Notes under the pieces: generated by a model | Database searches by the model: none | Told to the model about the DNA's origin: nothing | The model's input: only the letters and a program-made list of their open reading frames with translations | Assembly: GCA_903893945.1 (NCBI GenBank) | Contig: CAITOF010000011.1 | Span: 1-64,000, forward strand | DNA: 64,000 nucleotides | Source of the DNA: an uncultured Oxalobacteraceae bacterium | GTDB taxonomy: Bacteria > Pseudomonadota > Gammaproteobacteria > Burkholderiales > Burkholderiaceae_D | Direction: 5' to 3' | Position numbers and translations under genes: made by a program | Shown here: positions 48,260-57,130 of the stretch, in pieces | How positions within the stretch are numbered: position 1 is the first letter of the stretch | Layout: each line of letters begins with the position of its first letter

Positions 48260-51200
48260 CTATCTGTTTATGAATTGGGCAGAGGTTGAGGAAAATTGTC
48301 TCAAGAACCCCAGCATCTGTTTAAGGGATTCTGGCCCGTCAAGCGCATTTGCTTTCGGTGTTGAATATTCCAGGTACAAATTATCGTCGTTGGAAATCAT
48401 AAAATCACTGCTGGACTCGAAAGATTTAACCAGGTGGTTCACGTCGTCTGGTGTCAGCATCAGCGTCCGGGAAATTTCTGCTGGTTTCAGGTCCGCCTGC
48501 TGCAACAGCGTCAGTAAGCCGGCATGGTCGGTCATTAATTTCAGCGCTACCTCGGACGGCAGGTGTTGTTCATTCTTTGTGGCGATTATAATTCCTTGCC
48601 CACCAATAATATACAACCTGACGTTTGGGAAAACGGATCGGACTGTACTCAAGATGCATGCAATATCAACGGGCGTCATGTGATGTAACTGTACCCACTG
48701 CTGAAGCACACCATTGTCAGTCAATCGTTTTGAAACCAGCTCATAGAATTCCTGATTGTAAAGTGATGCTGCGCCCGCGAACCAGATCGATGTTATTTCC
48801 ATGCTGATGAGATCGTATTTTTTATTCTGCAATAAAAGAAAGTTCCTGCCATCAGTAATGTAAGTATGAACGCCTGCTTGCTCTGAAACCCTGGCATTCA
48901 CATTTGAAAAATGTGTATTCGCGAGTTGGATAAGATCTTTACTCAAGTCGACGATATCGAGTTGGTTAAAACCAGATTCTTTGATCGCTCGCGCACTGAC
49001 ACCTGTTCCGTAGCCGATAACCAGAGCGCTGTCTCTGTACGACGTGTGCAATAGCGGGGCGATTGCGAACCCGAGTTGAGCCCGCATTTCACCCTGGATA
49101 TCATTGTTTCCCTGAAATTTGCCGTTGGTAAGCAGTGTTTTAACCTGGACATTTACACTGTTCTGTTTAATCGCCACTGAAGTCAATCCACCGTCCACAC
49201 TCTCAGTGTGTGCGATCACATGACCGTTATTCTGGAACTGGAAATAGACATTCGATCCTGAAGATAATTTTGTATAGTCAAATGTGGATGGCTGTCCGGC
49301 AAATAAAATGAGAACCACCATTGTGCAACCCAGAACCAGACCATTTTTCAGTCTCTTGACTGACAGTGCCGCCATCAAACTGGCGATTAGGCAGATGGTT
49401 GCTGCGACCCAGATTGATTTTTGGGTACCTATCATCGGAAGCAATATAAAACCGCCGGCTAATGTCCCAACAATGTTGCCCACGGTATTTATGCCAATGG
49501 CGCTGCCTAGCAGGGGTACCTGATTTTTCTTCTGATTTTTATGGGCGACAAGCTCAATGGCTAAAGGGTAACAGGCGCCGATAATCAATGCCGGCGGAAA
49601 CATCATGAACCAGCATGCGATAGCCCGGATCGTTTCACGTTCGATAAAATTCAAATGGTAGGGATAAACCCCGTATGCCGCAAACATGGCTGGCAGGCTG
49701 TTCCATTGAAAATTGCCAATTAACAGTATGCCTGACAAACATGAGAGCAGAACGGAAAGTACCAATGTGATTGATATTTTAATATCGAGCAGATGACGCG
49801 CTGCAATGGAGCCTGCGCCCAGCCCTAATAATAATGAAAACAGCATCAAAGAAAATGCATAGACGCTATTGCCCGCCACAACAGCCAATAACTGCATGTA
49901 GTTCACTTCAATTAACAGTGTTACGCAACCTGTCAGGAATAAAGTGAGCATGGCGGACCAAACTGCCCGGTGTTCGGCGGGTTGCGAGGTGACCTGTGAC
50001 AGGTCATCAGCATGAGTTGTAGTCACTTCACCCGTTTTAAAGTGGGCCGACTTGTTTAACTGCATTGCAGTCAACGCCACTGCCATACTTCCTACGGCGC
50101 TCAACGCAATTGAGCTGGATACTCCCAATGTTGGCAGCAGAATATAGCCGGACAGGAGTGCGCCGGTTGCTGCCCCTAACGTATTTGCACCATACAGGTT
50201 TGAAACGGCACCGCCCGCCGTCCACCCTTTGCGCTGCAATTCGGTCACCATGACAGGCAAGGTCATGCCCATAAGTATCGTTGGAATCAGAAGTACAAGG
50301 CCGCCAGCCCCCATGCGCAATATTATCAGGACCGGGGAATCAGGTGGAATGGCTTGTGCCATGGCGACATAAGCCACTTGTACGTAACGGAAAAAAACAG
50401 GCGTTGCCAGACAATACAGTCCAATGACCAGCTCACAGCTGGCATACAGAATCAGGCCACTTTTGGAGCTGCGGTTGACCACCAGTCCGCCGAGCCATGC
50501 ACCGATAGCCATACCACTCATATATACGATAAGTATAGTATAGGTGGCCGTTGACATGCTTCCGAAAGTTAATGACAGTTGTTTTGAAAATACGACCTCG
50601 TACATTAATCCGGTGAATCCGGAAACGAAGAACAGGGCCGGAATAACATATTTTCTTGGAGAGACTCCTTTCCCCGTCATGCGTTGCGCTAACGGTGTGC
50701 AGTATCCCCACACTTCGTATGGCCAAATCCGTTGATACACAAAAAGGCTGCCGAGGATGGTAATAAGGCTGACCAGGTAAATAAGACCAGGGATGACCTG
50801 AAATAAAATTAATCCATAACGCACTAATACCACCCAACCTAACCATAGGCTGATACCCGCGATGATGGCAAACAGGCGATATTTCTGACCCTGGTCTGTT
50901 ACGTGCGTGCAGTAAGACTGGATGGCAACAATAAACGGGAACGACACGACCAGATCGATGAGGTAGTGTTCTCCCTTGCCCAGTGTTGCCATAAAAGTTA
51001 ACGCGGTCGCAACGTAAAGAAGCAGGTTGAGAATTTTGGAACGCTGGTAACGTGCTGTGAATACTAACATCAGGCAGGTGCCGAAATGCATGGAGGGGAG
51101 GCCATTGCGGTATACCGGAGTAACGATCGTGCCAAAGTCAATGACTTTGCTTAATTCGGGTAAGGCATTTGGAAAAAAATCTTTGCCAAATAAATAAATC

Positions 51201-51727
51201 GGTCCGGTGATCGGGCACAGGTGATAAGCAATCAGGCAGGATAACGTGGACACAACCCAGACAAGTAGCATGTTTGCAGGTGGCATTTGTTTGCATCGCA
51301 GCTGCAGCGCATAGATCAATGGGAAACCAAAAGCGATGAATTCGTAGTCGGCATCCAGAATTGTCGCCAGGCGAGGTACCGCAGCATAAAGCTTTGCGAT
51401 AGCGGCGCTCGGGTTAAATCCTGATGTGGCATCAATATGATAGGCCACCGCATCAAACGTTATCGGGTGTAACAGTGTGGTCAAATCGAGCAGGGTATAT
51501 GCGCTGAACTGCAATATGTTGGCGAAAACATAGAAGTCAATTAATTTTTGCCTTGTTTGCTGGCTTTCTTCACCTTTCTTTGTGGTGAGCAGGGTCAACA
51601 AAATGGAGGCCAGTCCGATTCCAATGCTGGAGATGACGATATTGTTAAAGCTCCAGAATTGCAGATTCCATTCGACTGGGTGAACCAGCCAGACTAATCC
51701 GAATGACGCAATGCCCGCTACGATCAA
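48260..51727 (-). CDS. PAP2-like / MFS-like / spermidine-synthase-like fusion protein
   Basis: 1155-aa membrane protein in three parts. Residues about 1-330 form a PAP2/inositolphosphotransferase-like domain: AYHLCPITGPIYLFG, GLPSMHFGTC (211-217) and GKGEHYLIDLV (250-260) give the catalytic His-His-Asp set. From about 355 (FFVSGFTGLMYEVVFSKQLSL) comes the transporter-like membrane part of fused MFS/spermidine-synthase proteins. The last 280 residues are a Rossmann domain with VIGYGTGVSARAI and VDLSKDLIQLAN; the catalytic Asp of true synthases is replaced in SMEITSIWFAG. The start is TTG at 51727 with poor spacing; no ATG follows for nearly 150 codons. An in-frame TAG precedes it directly. Function unknown. 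Confidence 0.8.
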   Translation of the reverse strand: MIVAGIASFGLVWLVHPVEWNLQFWSFNNIVISSIGIGLASILLTLLTTKKGEESQQTRQKLIDFYVFANILQFSAYTLLDLTTLLHPITFDAVAYHIDATSGFNPSAAIAKLYAAVPRLATILDADYEFIAFGFPLIYALQLRCKQMPPANMLLVWVVSTLSCLIAYHLCPITGPIYLFGKDFFPNALPELSKVIDFGTIVTPVYRNGLPSMHFGTCLMLVFTARYQRSKILNLLLYVATALTFMATLGKGEHYLIDLVVSFPFIVAIQSYCTHVTDQGQKYRLFAIIAGISLWLGWVVLVRYGLILFQVIPGLIYLVSLITILGSLFVYQRIWPYEVWGYCTPLAQRMTGKGVSPRKYVIPALFFVSGFTGLMYEVVFSKQLSLTFGSMSTATYTILIVYMSGMAIGAWLGGLVVNRSSKSGLILYASCELVIGLYCLATPVFFRYVQVAYVAMAQAIPPDSPVLIILRMGAGGLVLLIPTILMGMTLPVMVTELQRKGWTAGGAVSNLYGANTLGAATGALLSGYILLPTLGVSSSIALSAVGSMAVALTAMQLNKSAHFKTGEVTTTHADDLSQVTSQPAEHRAVWSAMLTLFLTGCVTLLIEVNYMQLLAVVAGNSVYAFSLMLFSLLLGLGAGSIAARHLLDIKISITLVLSVLLSCLSGILLIGNFQWNSLPAMFAAYGVYPYHLNFIERETIRAIACWFMMFPPALIIGACYPLAIELVAHKNQKKNQVPLLGSAIGINTVGNIVGTLAGGFILLPMIGTQKSIWVAATICLIASLMAALSVKRLKNGLVLGCTMVVLILFAGQPSTFDYTKLSSGSNVYFQFQNNGHVIAHTESVDGGLTSVAIKQNSVNVQVKTLLTNGKFQGNNDIQGEMRAQLGFAIAPLLHTSYRDSALVIGYGTGVSARAIKESGFNQLDIVDLSKDLIQLANTHFSNVNARVSEQAGVHTYITDGRNFLLLQNKKYDLISMEITSIWFAGAASLYNQEFYELVSKRLTDNGVLQQWVQLHHMTPVDIACILSTVRSVFPNVRLYIIGGQGIIIATKNEQHLPSEVALKLMTDHAGLLTLLQQADLKPAEISRTLMLTPDDVNHLVKSFESSSDFMISNDDNLYLEYSTPKANALDGPESLKQMLGFLRQFSSTSAQFINR

Positions 51728-51733
51728 TACCCC

Positions 51734-51949
51734 CTAATCTTTCAAGTCTCTTCGGATTGCAAGGAAAGGAATCAGGCAGGTGATCATAATGTAGCCAGTA
51801 ATCACATAGAGCTTGATCGAGCCAAAATTGCTAAAAATATCCAGATTTCCGTTATTTTGAGTTATCCCTGACTTGAATAGCAAAAAGGACAGTAACAGCA
51901 TCAAAATGGATATGGTTCTTATTATTTTATGTTCGTCAGTTATTTTCAT
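51734..51949 (-). CDS. 71-aa two-helix membrane peptide, in frame with the fusion gene
   Basis: Starting at ATG 51949 gives MKITDEHKIIRTISILML with hydrophobic helices at residues about 10-28 and 46-64 and a final RRDLKD. It ends in TAG; after GGG GTA the same frame continues as the large fusion protein from TTG. It may be a real small protein, or the true N-terminus of the fusion cut off by a nonsense codon. The ribosome site is weak. The gap to speD is 71 bases. No family recognised. Confidence 0.5.
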   Translation of the reverse strand: MKITDEHKIIRTISILMLLLSFLLFKSGITQNNGNLDIFSNFGSIKLYVITGYIMITCLIPFLAIRRDLKD

Positions 51950-52020
51950 TTTCTGGTTCTGTGATGTGTGTGTGGGATTTCCAGGTATAGGCAGAAATAT
52001 TATAGCGCAGGTGTTCGATT

Positions 52021-52380
52021 TCAGATGTTGCGGGCAATTGAATGCGAGCAGCAACTTGCACTGCACAGAGCGGACTGAATCACATCCAGCGCTCTCTGTG
52101 GTTCCGATTTACCGCACATGAAAATATCCACGGCGGCAAACCCCGACTCGGGCCAGGTATGGATCGACATATGCGATTCTGCCAGCAGCACGACGCCGGT
52201 TACACCCAGTCCTGGGCCGAAATGATGAAAGTGGCTGGATAAAATGGTTGCACCCGCCGCTATGGCGCTGTCGGTCAGCATTCGTTCCAACAAGGGTAAA
52301 TCGGCGAGTTTGGCAGGACTGATACCGCGTAAATCGGCCAGCAGGTGCTGGCCCGCTGGCTGGAACCGGGTTGACGTCAT
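52021..52380 (-). CDS. speD: S-adenosylmethionine decarboxylase proenzyme
   Basis: 119-aa class-1B type enzyme that makes decarboxylated SAM, the aminopropyl donor for spermidine synthesis. Self-cleavage occurs at Glu68-Ser69 in AESHMSIHTWPE, creating the pyruvoyl group at Ser69; His74 and Cys89 (FMCGK) are the other catalytic residues. HFHHFGPGLGVTGVVLLAES is typical. Its start overlaps the stop of the Gly-rich gene (ATGA). The linked membrane spermidine synthase across the divergent promoter is the obvious user of its product. Confidence 0.95.
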   Translation of the reverse strand: MTSTRFQPAGQHLLADLRGISPAKLADLPLLERMLTDSAIAAGATILSSHFHHFGPGLGVTGVVLLAESHMSIHTWPESGFAAVDIFMCGKSEPQRALDVIQSALCSASCCSHSIARNI

Positions 52381-52571
52381 TTGTGGCCGCCACTGCCACC
52401 GACGCCACCACTGCCCCAGGAACCGCCACCCATGAACGAACTCCAGCCGCTGCCGTGGCTGGCGCCGGTATGGTACGGGTCATTGGTTCCTGCAGCCAGC
52501 AATTTTTGCCACGCAAATCCGGTGGTGAGTATGGTGACAATGATTGCGTAGATGGTAAATTTTTTATTCAT
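52377..52571 (-). CDS. small membrane/secreted Gly-rich protein
   Basis: 64-aa product, start MNKKFTIYAIIVTILTTGFAW: one hydrophobic segment, signal or anchor, then a short polar part with HTGASHGSGWSSFMGGG and a tail of Gly/Ser and a final GGHK. An upstream in-frame start lies inside the DUF4178 gene and is less likely. It overlaps DUF4178 by eight bases and speD by four, so it is translated within the operon. I cannot assign a family; low complexity prevents confident homology. Confidence 0.7.
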   Translation of the reverse strand: MNKKFTIYAIIVTILTTGFAWQKLLAAGTNDPYHTGASHGSGWSSFMGGGSWGSGGVGGSGGHK

Positions 52572-54003
52572 TATTGTAGGTATCCAGATACCTGGCGGGA
52601 TAGTAGATGGCAGCGATGCCAAAGCCAATTGCGAGCCATGAGAGTGGCGAGAGCAGCAGCGGAATCAGGTTTAACAGCAGAATGATCCAGATGAATTTGG
52701 TCGAAACGCTTTTTATCGATTCGGTGCTACCGGTTTTGTGCGCATCCACTGTCTGTCCAAACCAGGCGTGAATCTGGTCAGCGCTGACTGGTGTGGATTG
52801 TGACCAGGTGATTTCAGATGCGGTTATTTCAGCAGCGAGTTTGATCTGTCCGTTCTGAAATTCGACGACTTCAGTCTGGTAGCCGATGCCGACGCGCCAG
52901 TTGAAGGCGCCGATCGCGTAGATGACCCGTGCCGGATAACGGTACAGCTTGTTATACGTTGTATTGCCGAGCACTGCAGCATTCTCCTCTGCCCAGATCG
53001 GCCACTCATCCATGACGTGCGCCCTTGCCCAGCCCTGGTCTGTTTCAATTATCCAGAAAAAGCCCGCAGTGGGATGGTGTAACAGGTATTCTGTCCAGAC
53101 GCTGTTTTCATTGTCGGCGACGCGCATCAGGCCGATGATCTGGAACGCTTTGCCGTTGATGGTGGCCTGTGCGCCCAGTTCGAGAGTGGTTGCATGCTGC
53201 GCGACTGCATTGGCCTGGGTTAATACCTGTGCCGTGCTGCCTGATACATCGACCTGTGCGTGGCAACTTGGACAAATTAACGTGGAGGTCAGTCCCGGTA
53301 CAATCGAGGTGTTGCTGCCGCAGGAAGGGCAGGTCAGGGTCTGGATTTTGCCATGGTATTTACCGGCTGCCGCCTGGATCTGGTCTTCCTCGCGCAACAG
53401 CTGGCATTTTAGCTCGTCCAGGGTAACGGCCTGGCCAACAAAAATCCTGGGCGTGCCGGGCTCGGAATAATCCAGTGTCAGAAAACTGCGGCCACTGCGC
53501 AGATCAGCGACTTTTGCCTGCCAGCCGCTGCCAACTTTAAACGGCAACTCGCCCTGACCGCCGATACAATCTGCCGTCCTGACATCGGATGCGGTATAGC
53601 TGTGTCCGCCGATGGTATAGGCACGCGCGGGAATGAGCGACGTAAAAGGAGGGACGTTACTGCCACCGTGAACTTCGGAGGTGAGCATGTACTGGCCCGA
53701 TGCATCGCCGAGCCAGGCCGTTTTCCCGTTGTCGAACATCACGTACCATTCATTCCACATGCCGTCGGCGTAACGTAACTGTATGCGACCTATCACGGTA
53801 AACACATTACCGCCGAACGTTCCGGAGGTGTTGATCTGTATCGGTGAATAATCTTCCAGCACGTCAGACATCTTGCCAAGATCCTTGACCGAATCGAGGT
53901 CTTTCAGTACGGTGGTTTTACAGTACTCGCAAACGGCCATGACCGACGCGGTTGACCGGAATTGAACTTGTGCTCCACAGCTTGGGCAAGAAATAGTCTG
54001 CAT
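52564..54003 (-). CDS. DUF4178 protein with two zinc ribbons
   Basis: 479-aa protein of duplicated layout. Each half starts with a zinc ribbon: CPSCGAQVQF-CEYC at residues 6-33, and CPSCGSN-CPSCHA near 226-250. Each is followed by a DUF4178 beta-rich domain (IGRIQLRYADGMWNEWYVMFDNGKTAWLGD; IGLMRVADNENSVWTEYLLHHPTAGFFWI). Two helices near the C-terminus (about 430-470, WIILLLNLIPLLLSPLSWLAIGFG) anchor it in the membrane, facing the cytosol. DUF4178 has no established role; it recurs beside polyamine enzymes and SPFH proteins. 12 bases after the SPFH gene. Confidence 0.9.
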   Translation of the reverse strand: MQTISCPSCGAQVQFRSTASVMAVCEYCKTTVLKDLDSVKDLGKMSDVLEDYSPIQINTSGTFGGNVFTVIGRIQLRYADGMWNEWYVMFDNGKTAWLGDASGQYMLTSEVHGGSNVPPFTSLIPARAYTIGGHSYTASDVRTADCIGGQGELPFKVGSGWQAKVADLRSGRSFLTLDYSEPGTPRIFVGQAVTLDELKCQLLREEDQIQAAAGKYHGKIQTLTCPSCGSNTSIVPGLTSTLICPSCHAQVDVSGSTAQVLTQANAVAQHATTLELGAQATINGKAFQIIGLMRVADNENSVWTEYLLHHPTAGFFWIIETDQGWARAHVMDEWPIWAEENAAVLGNTTYNKLYRYPARVIYAIGAFNWRVGIGYQTEVVEFQNGQIKLAAEITASEITWSQSTPVSADQIHAWFGQTVDAHKTGSTESIKSVSTKFIWIILLLNLIPLLLSPLSWLAIGFGIAAIYYPARYLDTYNNE

Positions 54004-54015
54004 GTGGTTTAGACG

Positions 54016-55050
54016 CTACCCAATAAGTTTTTTAAGCAGTTCGGTTTTGGCAGTATCGTAATCGGCAGCGGAAATCAATCCTTTGTCCAGCAAGCCTTTC
54101 AGTTTTTCGAGGCGGGCTTCAACCGGCTCATCGCCCGGCACCGTGGCTGCCGCAGTAACGGTTGCTGCAGTTGCTGGCGAGGTGGTCATGCCCTGCGACA
54201 TGACCTGGCCGAACGCCACGCCCGATGCCAGGCCGGCCCCGAGTCCGGCCAGGCCGCCTTCGTTTTGGGCAGCCAGTGGAATGGAGCTGGCCACCTGATA
54301 TTGGGTAAAGCCGGCCATCTTGTCATGGCTTAATCCGCCTTTCATTCCGGCAGAAATGCGCTCATCCAGCGCAGCCTGCAATTCCTCTGGCAGGCTGACG
54401 CTGGTGACATTGAATTCATCCAGTCCCAGTCCATACTTGTCAAATGCCTTGCTCAAATCACCTTTAACCTGTTGCGCCATCAGGGTCTGGTTGGCAGCCA
54501 TATCCAGAAAGGGCACATTTGCTGCGCCCAGTGAATTGGCCATGGTGGCCATTGTAATGCCACGTAACTGGTCTTCCACTTCGTCACGCGTGTACTGGTC
54601 GCGTGTGCCACTGATTTCAGTGAAGAATTTCTTCGCGTCGGTGATCCGGTAGGAATACATGCCGAAGGCACGGATGCGCACCATGTCAAAATCCTTGTCG
54701 CGGATCGTGATCGGCTGCGCCGTACCCCATTTACGGCCGGTCTGGATACGTGTGCTGAAAAAATAAACATCGGATTTAAACGGGGACTCAAATAATTTGT
54801 CCCAGTTTTTCAGATAGGTCAGTACCGGCAGCGTGTTGGTGGTCAGTTTGTGGTTGCCGGGGCCGAATACATCCGCCACCTGACCTTCATTGACGAAGAC
54901 TGCGATCTGTGACTCACGAACGGTGAGTGTCCCGCCATTCTGGATTTCAAAGTCCTGCATCGGATAACGCCAGGCCAGCACGCCATCCACCTCTTCGTTC
55001 CATTGCAGAATGTCGATAAACTGTTTTTTGATGAAAGATCCAAAGCTCAT
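54016..55050 (-). CDS. SPFH/SHOCT protein (virion-core-like, YdjI group)
   Basis: 344-aa membrane-associated scaffold. MSFGSFIKKQFIDILQWNEEVDGVLAWRYP and TLTVRESQIAVFVNEGQVADVFGPGNHKL match the SPFH group that includes Bacillus subtilis YdjI. The SPFH core runs to about residue 240; an Ala/Gly-rich stretch and a C-terminal SHOCT-like helix pair follow (LEKLKGLLDKGLISAADYDTAK, residues about 311-335). No strong transmembrane helix is present, so attachment is peripheral. In Bacillus the relative recruits a PspA-family protein; no pspA is in this window. Confidence 0.9.
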   Translation of the reverse strand: MSFGSFIKKQFIDILQWNEEVDGVLAWRYPMQDFEIQNGGTLTVRESQIAVFVNEGQVADVFGPGNHKLTTNTLPVLTYLKNWDKLFESPFKSDVYFFSTRIQTGRKWGTAQPITIRDKDFDMVRIRAFGMYSYRITDAKKFFTEISGTRDQYTRDEVEDQLRGITMATMANSLGAANVPFLDMAANQTLMAQQVKGDLSKAFDKYGLGLDEFNVTSVSLPEELQAALDERISAGMKGGLSHDKMAGFTQYQVASSIPLAAQNEGGLAGLGAGLASGVAFGQVMSQGMTTSPATAATVTAAATVPGDEPVEARLEKLKGLLDKGLISAADYDTAKTELLKKLIG

Positions 55051-55138
55051 GATGTTCTCACTTGTGTCTGTGACGTGGTTAATATACCAAAGATCAGGAA
55101 ATAATCCGAAAAACCGCCGATAAAAGGGTCAGAAAGAA

Positions 55139-55525
55139 TCAGGAGATGCAGGCCGCGTTAATCGCTCCTATGCACAGCGATATCGCGCCCATTAAGCCAC
55201 CAAAGGCGGTGTTGCCGGATTCAATGTGGTTTTTGGAGATGTGCAGCAGGCGCACCGTCACGGCGTAGGCGACCACCTGCACGACCATTGCGCCAGCCGC
55301 CCAGGCCAGAAATTCGACATAACTGGCTGTGTGCAGGATACTTGACGCAACGGGAAGGGAAAATCCGATGAGTGAACCACTGGTGGCAAGCATCGCCGCA
55401 TTATTGCCTTGACGGATCAGCAAGATTTCATCGATCGTGGTGATGTAGGTGTAGACAATAAAAAAAACCACGAGGAGTGCACAGCCGGTCAGCAAATGGA
55501 TCGCATAATTGATAATCGCAGGCAT
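55139..55525 (-). CDS. DUF350 membrane protein
   Basis: 128-aa protein with four hydrophobic helices (residues about 6-27, 44-66, 72-92 and 104-126). The GNNAAMLATSGSLIGFSLPVASS segment is typical of DUF350, the family of E. coli YjfL, which lies in a cluster with a PspA relative and a glutathionylspermidine-synthase-like protein. GAGGG precedes the start. First gene of the minus-strand run, divergent from the spermidine synthase. Function unknown, possibly a channel or membrane adaptor. Confidence 0.9.
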   Translation of the reverse strand: MPAIINYAIHLLTGCALLVVFFIVYTYITTIDEILLIRQGNNAAMLATSGSLIGFSLPVASSILHTASYVEFLAWAAGAMVVQVVAYAVTVRLLHISKNHIESGNTAFGGLMGAISLCIGAINAACIS

Positions 55526-55563
55526 CGGACCCTCACTTTTTCAGATGAAATGATGTTGTCAAA

Positions 55564-55584
55564 ATTAGCGGCAAATTCGCTAAT
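55564..55584. promoter_or_regulatory. inverted repeat in the divergent polyamine-cluster promoter region
   Basis: ATTAGCG and CGCTAAT are separated by seven bases, between the divergent DUF350 and spermidine synthase starts. A likely operator for one regulator of both arms. A TATATT at 55596-55601 could be a -10 for the plus strand, without a clear -35. Confidence 0.5.
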
Positions 55585-55618
55585 ATGAGTTAAAGTATAT
55601 TAAACCAAAAGACCCGCC

Positions 55619-57130
55619 ATGCCTAAAAAAATATTAATCCTCTCCGTCTTTATTGTCGCATCCTGTGGCCTCGCGTATGAGCTGATTGCCGGTGCCCTGT
55701 CGAGCTACCTGCTGGGTGACTCCATTCTGCAGTTTTCAACCATCATAGGCTGTTATCTTTTTGCTATGGGCGTAGGTGCGCATTGTTCAAAATTCATACG
55801 GGACGAGGACCTGCTGGCGCGCTTTGTGGATATTGAACTGGCGGTCGGTTTTATTGGCGGCATGTCTGCAGCTCTGCTGTTCCTGACATTTTCGTGGATG
55901 GCTGCGCCGTTTCGAACGCTGCTTTATGTGCTGGTTTTTCTGATCGGTGCGCTGGTCGGGATGGAAGTACCACTGGTCATGCGTGTGTTAAATTCCCGGC
56001 AGACCGAATTCAGTGAGCTGGTCAGCCGGGTGCTGACGTTTGATTATCTGGGTGCACTGGCTGTTTCGTTACTTTTCCCGCTGGTACTGGCGCCTTATCT
56101 GGGGCTGGTGCGGACCGGATTTTTATTCGGCATGCTGAATATTGGCGTTGCGCTGTGGACGATCCACACGTTTCGTCACGAATTAAAACAGGTGGGCACC
56201 CGTCTGTTGCGTGCCGCGACCGTGCTCTGCCTGCTGGTCGCCGGATTTTCATTTTCGGACACCATGGTCTACTGGGGCGAGCATGGCCTGTACGGCGACG
56301 AAATTATTTATTCGACCACGACCCCCTACCAGCGACTGGTGATCACACGCTGGAAAGATGATTTGCGCCTTTACATTAACGGCAATCTGCAATTTTCGTC
56401 CCGTGACGAATATCGTTACCATGAAGCGCTGATTCATCCGGCACTCGAAACCCTGCCCTGGGCGCGCTCGGTACTGATCCTGGGTGGCGGCGACGGACTG
56501 GCGTTGCGTGAAGTATTACGCTATACCAATATCACCTCGGTGACGCTGGTGGATCTGGATCCTGCCATGACCACGGCGTTCACCCGGCGCGACGAGCTCG
56601 CCCGACTCAATCTGCACTCGTTCAGTGACCCGCGTGTCACGGTGATCAATGCGGATGCGGCAATCTGGCTGCAGCAAAATCAGGACATGTTTGATGCCGT
56701 GATTGTCGATTTTCCCGATCCTTCCAGCTTTGCACTGGGAAAATTATATTCGGTACCGTTTTACGGCATGGTAAAAAAACACATGGCGGTCAACGGCCTG
56801 ATCGTGGTGCAGTCGACGTCGCCGTTTTTTGCCCCGCATGCGTACTGGACCATCGATGCCACGTTAAGGGAAGTCGGGTTGATGACCTATCCCTATCATC
56901 TGTATGTGCCTTCATTCGGCGAGTGGGGCTTCGTCATCGCCTCACCTGAACTGCACTTTGAGGTGCCCACCCATTATCGGTTGCCGATGCGCTATCTGAA
57001 TCAGGAAACGACACGGGAAATGTTCCAGTTTCCGCCGGATATGCAACGGCTCAGGATGGAGCCGAATCGTCTGGACACCCAATCGCTGGTGCGCGAGTTC
57101 GAGCAGGATTGGCGTCAGGTGATCCGGTAA
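55619..57130 (+). CDS. membrane-anchored spermidine synthase (aminopropyltransferase)
   Basis: 503-aa protein. Residues 1-210 form about seven helices, starting KILILSVFIVASCGLAYELIAGALSSYLLGD. The synthase domain (about 220-470) has QRLVITRWKDDLRLYINGNLQFSSRDEYRYHE, the GGGDG motif at 289-293, VDLDP at 311-315 and DFPDP at 364-368 with the catalytic Asp. All residues for aminopropyl transfer are kept, unlike in the large fusion protein. It presumably uses decarboxylated SAM from the speD opposite. The amine acceptor (putrescine or another) is not known. It overlaps the next gene by 22 bases. Confidence 0.92.
   Translation: MPKKILILSVFIVASCGLAYELIAGALSSYLLGDSILQFSTIIGCYLFAMGVGAHCSKFIRDEDLLARFVDIELAVGFIGGMSAALLFLTFSWMAAPFRTLLYVLVFLIGALVGMEVPLVMRVLNSRQTEFSELVSRVLTFDYLGALAVSLLFPLVLAPYLGLVRTGFLFGMLNIGVALWTIHTFRHELKQVGTRLLRAATVLCLLVAGFSFSDTMVYWGEHGLYGDEIIYSTTTPYQRLVITRWKDDLRLYINGNLQFSSRDEYRYHEALIHPALETLPWARSVLILGGGDGLALREVLRYTNITSVTLVDLDPAMTTAFTRRDELARLNLHSFSDPRVTVINADAAIWLQQNQDMFDAVIVDFPDPSSFALGKLYSVPFYGMVKKHMAVNGLIVVQSTSPFFAPHAYWTIDATLREVGLMTYPYHLYVPSFGEWGFVIASPELHFEVPTHYRLPMRYLNQETTREMFQFPPDMQRLRMEPNRLDTQSLVREFEQDWRQVIR

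Noticed and set aside
48260-51727. Calling the large fusion a true spermidine synthase
   Set aside because: The catalytic Asp motif is replaced and the nucleotide loop differs; only the fold is shared.
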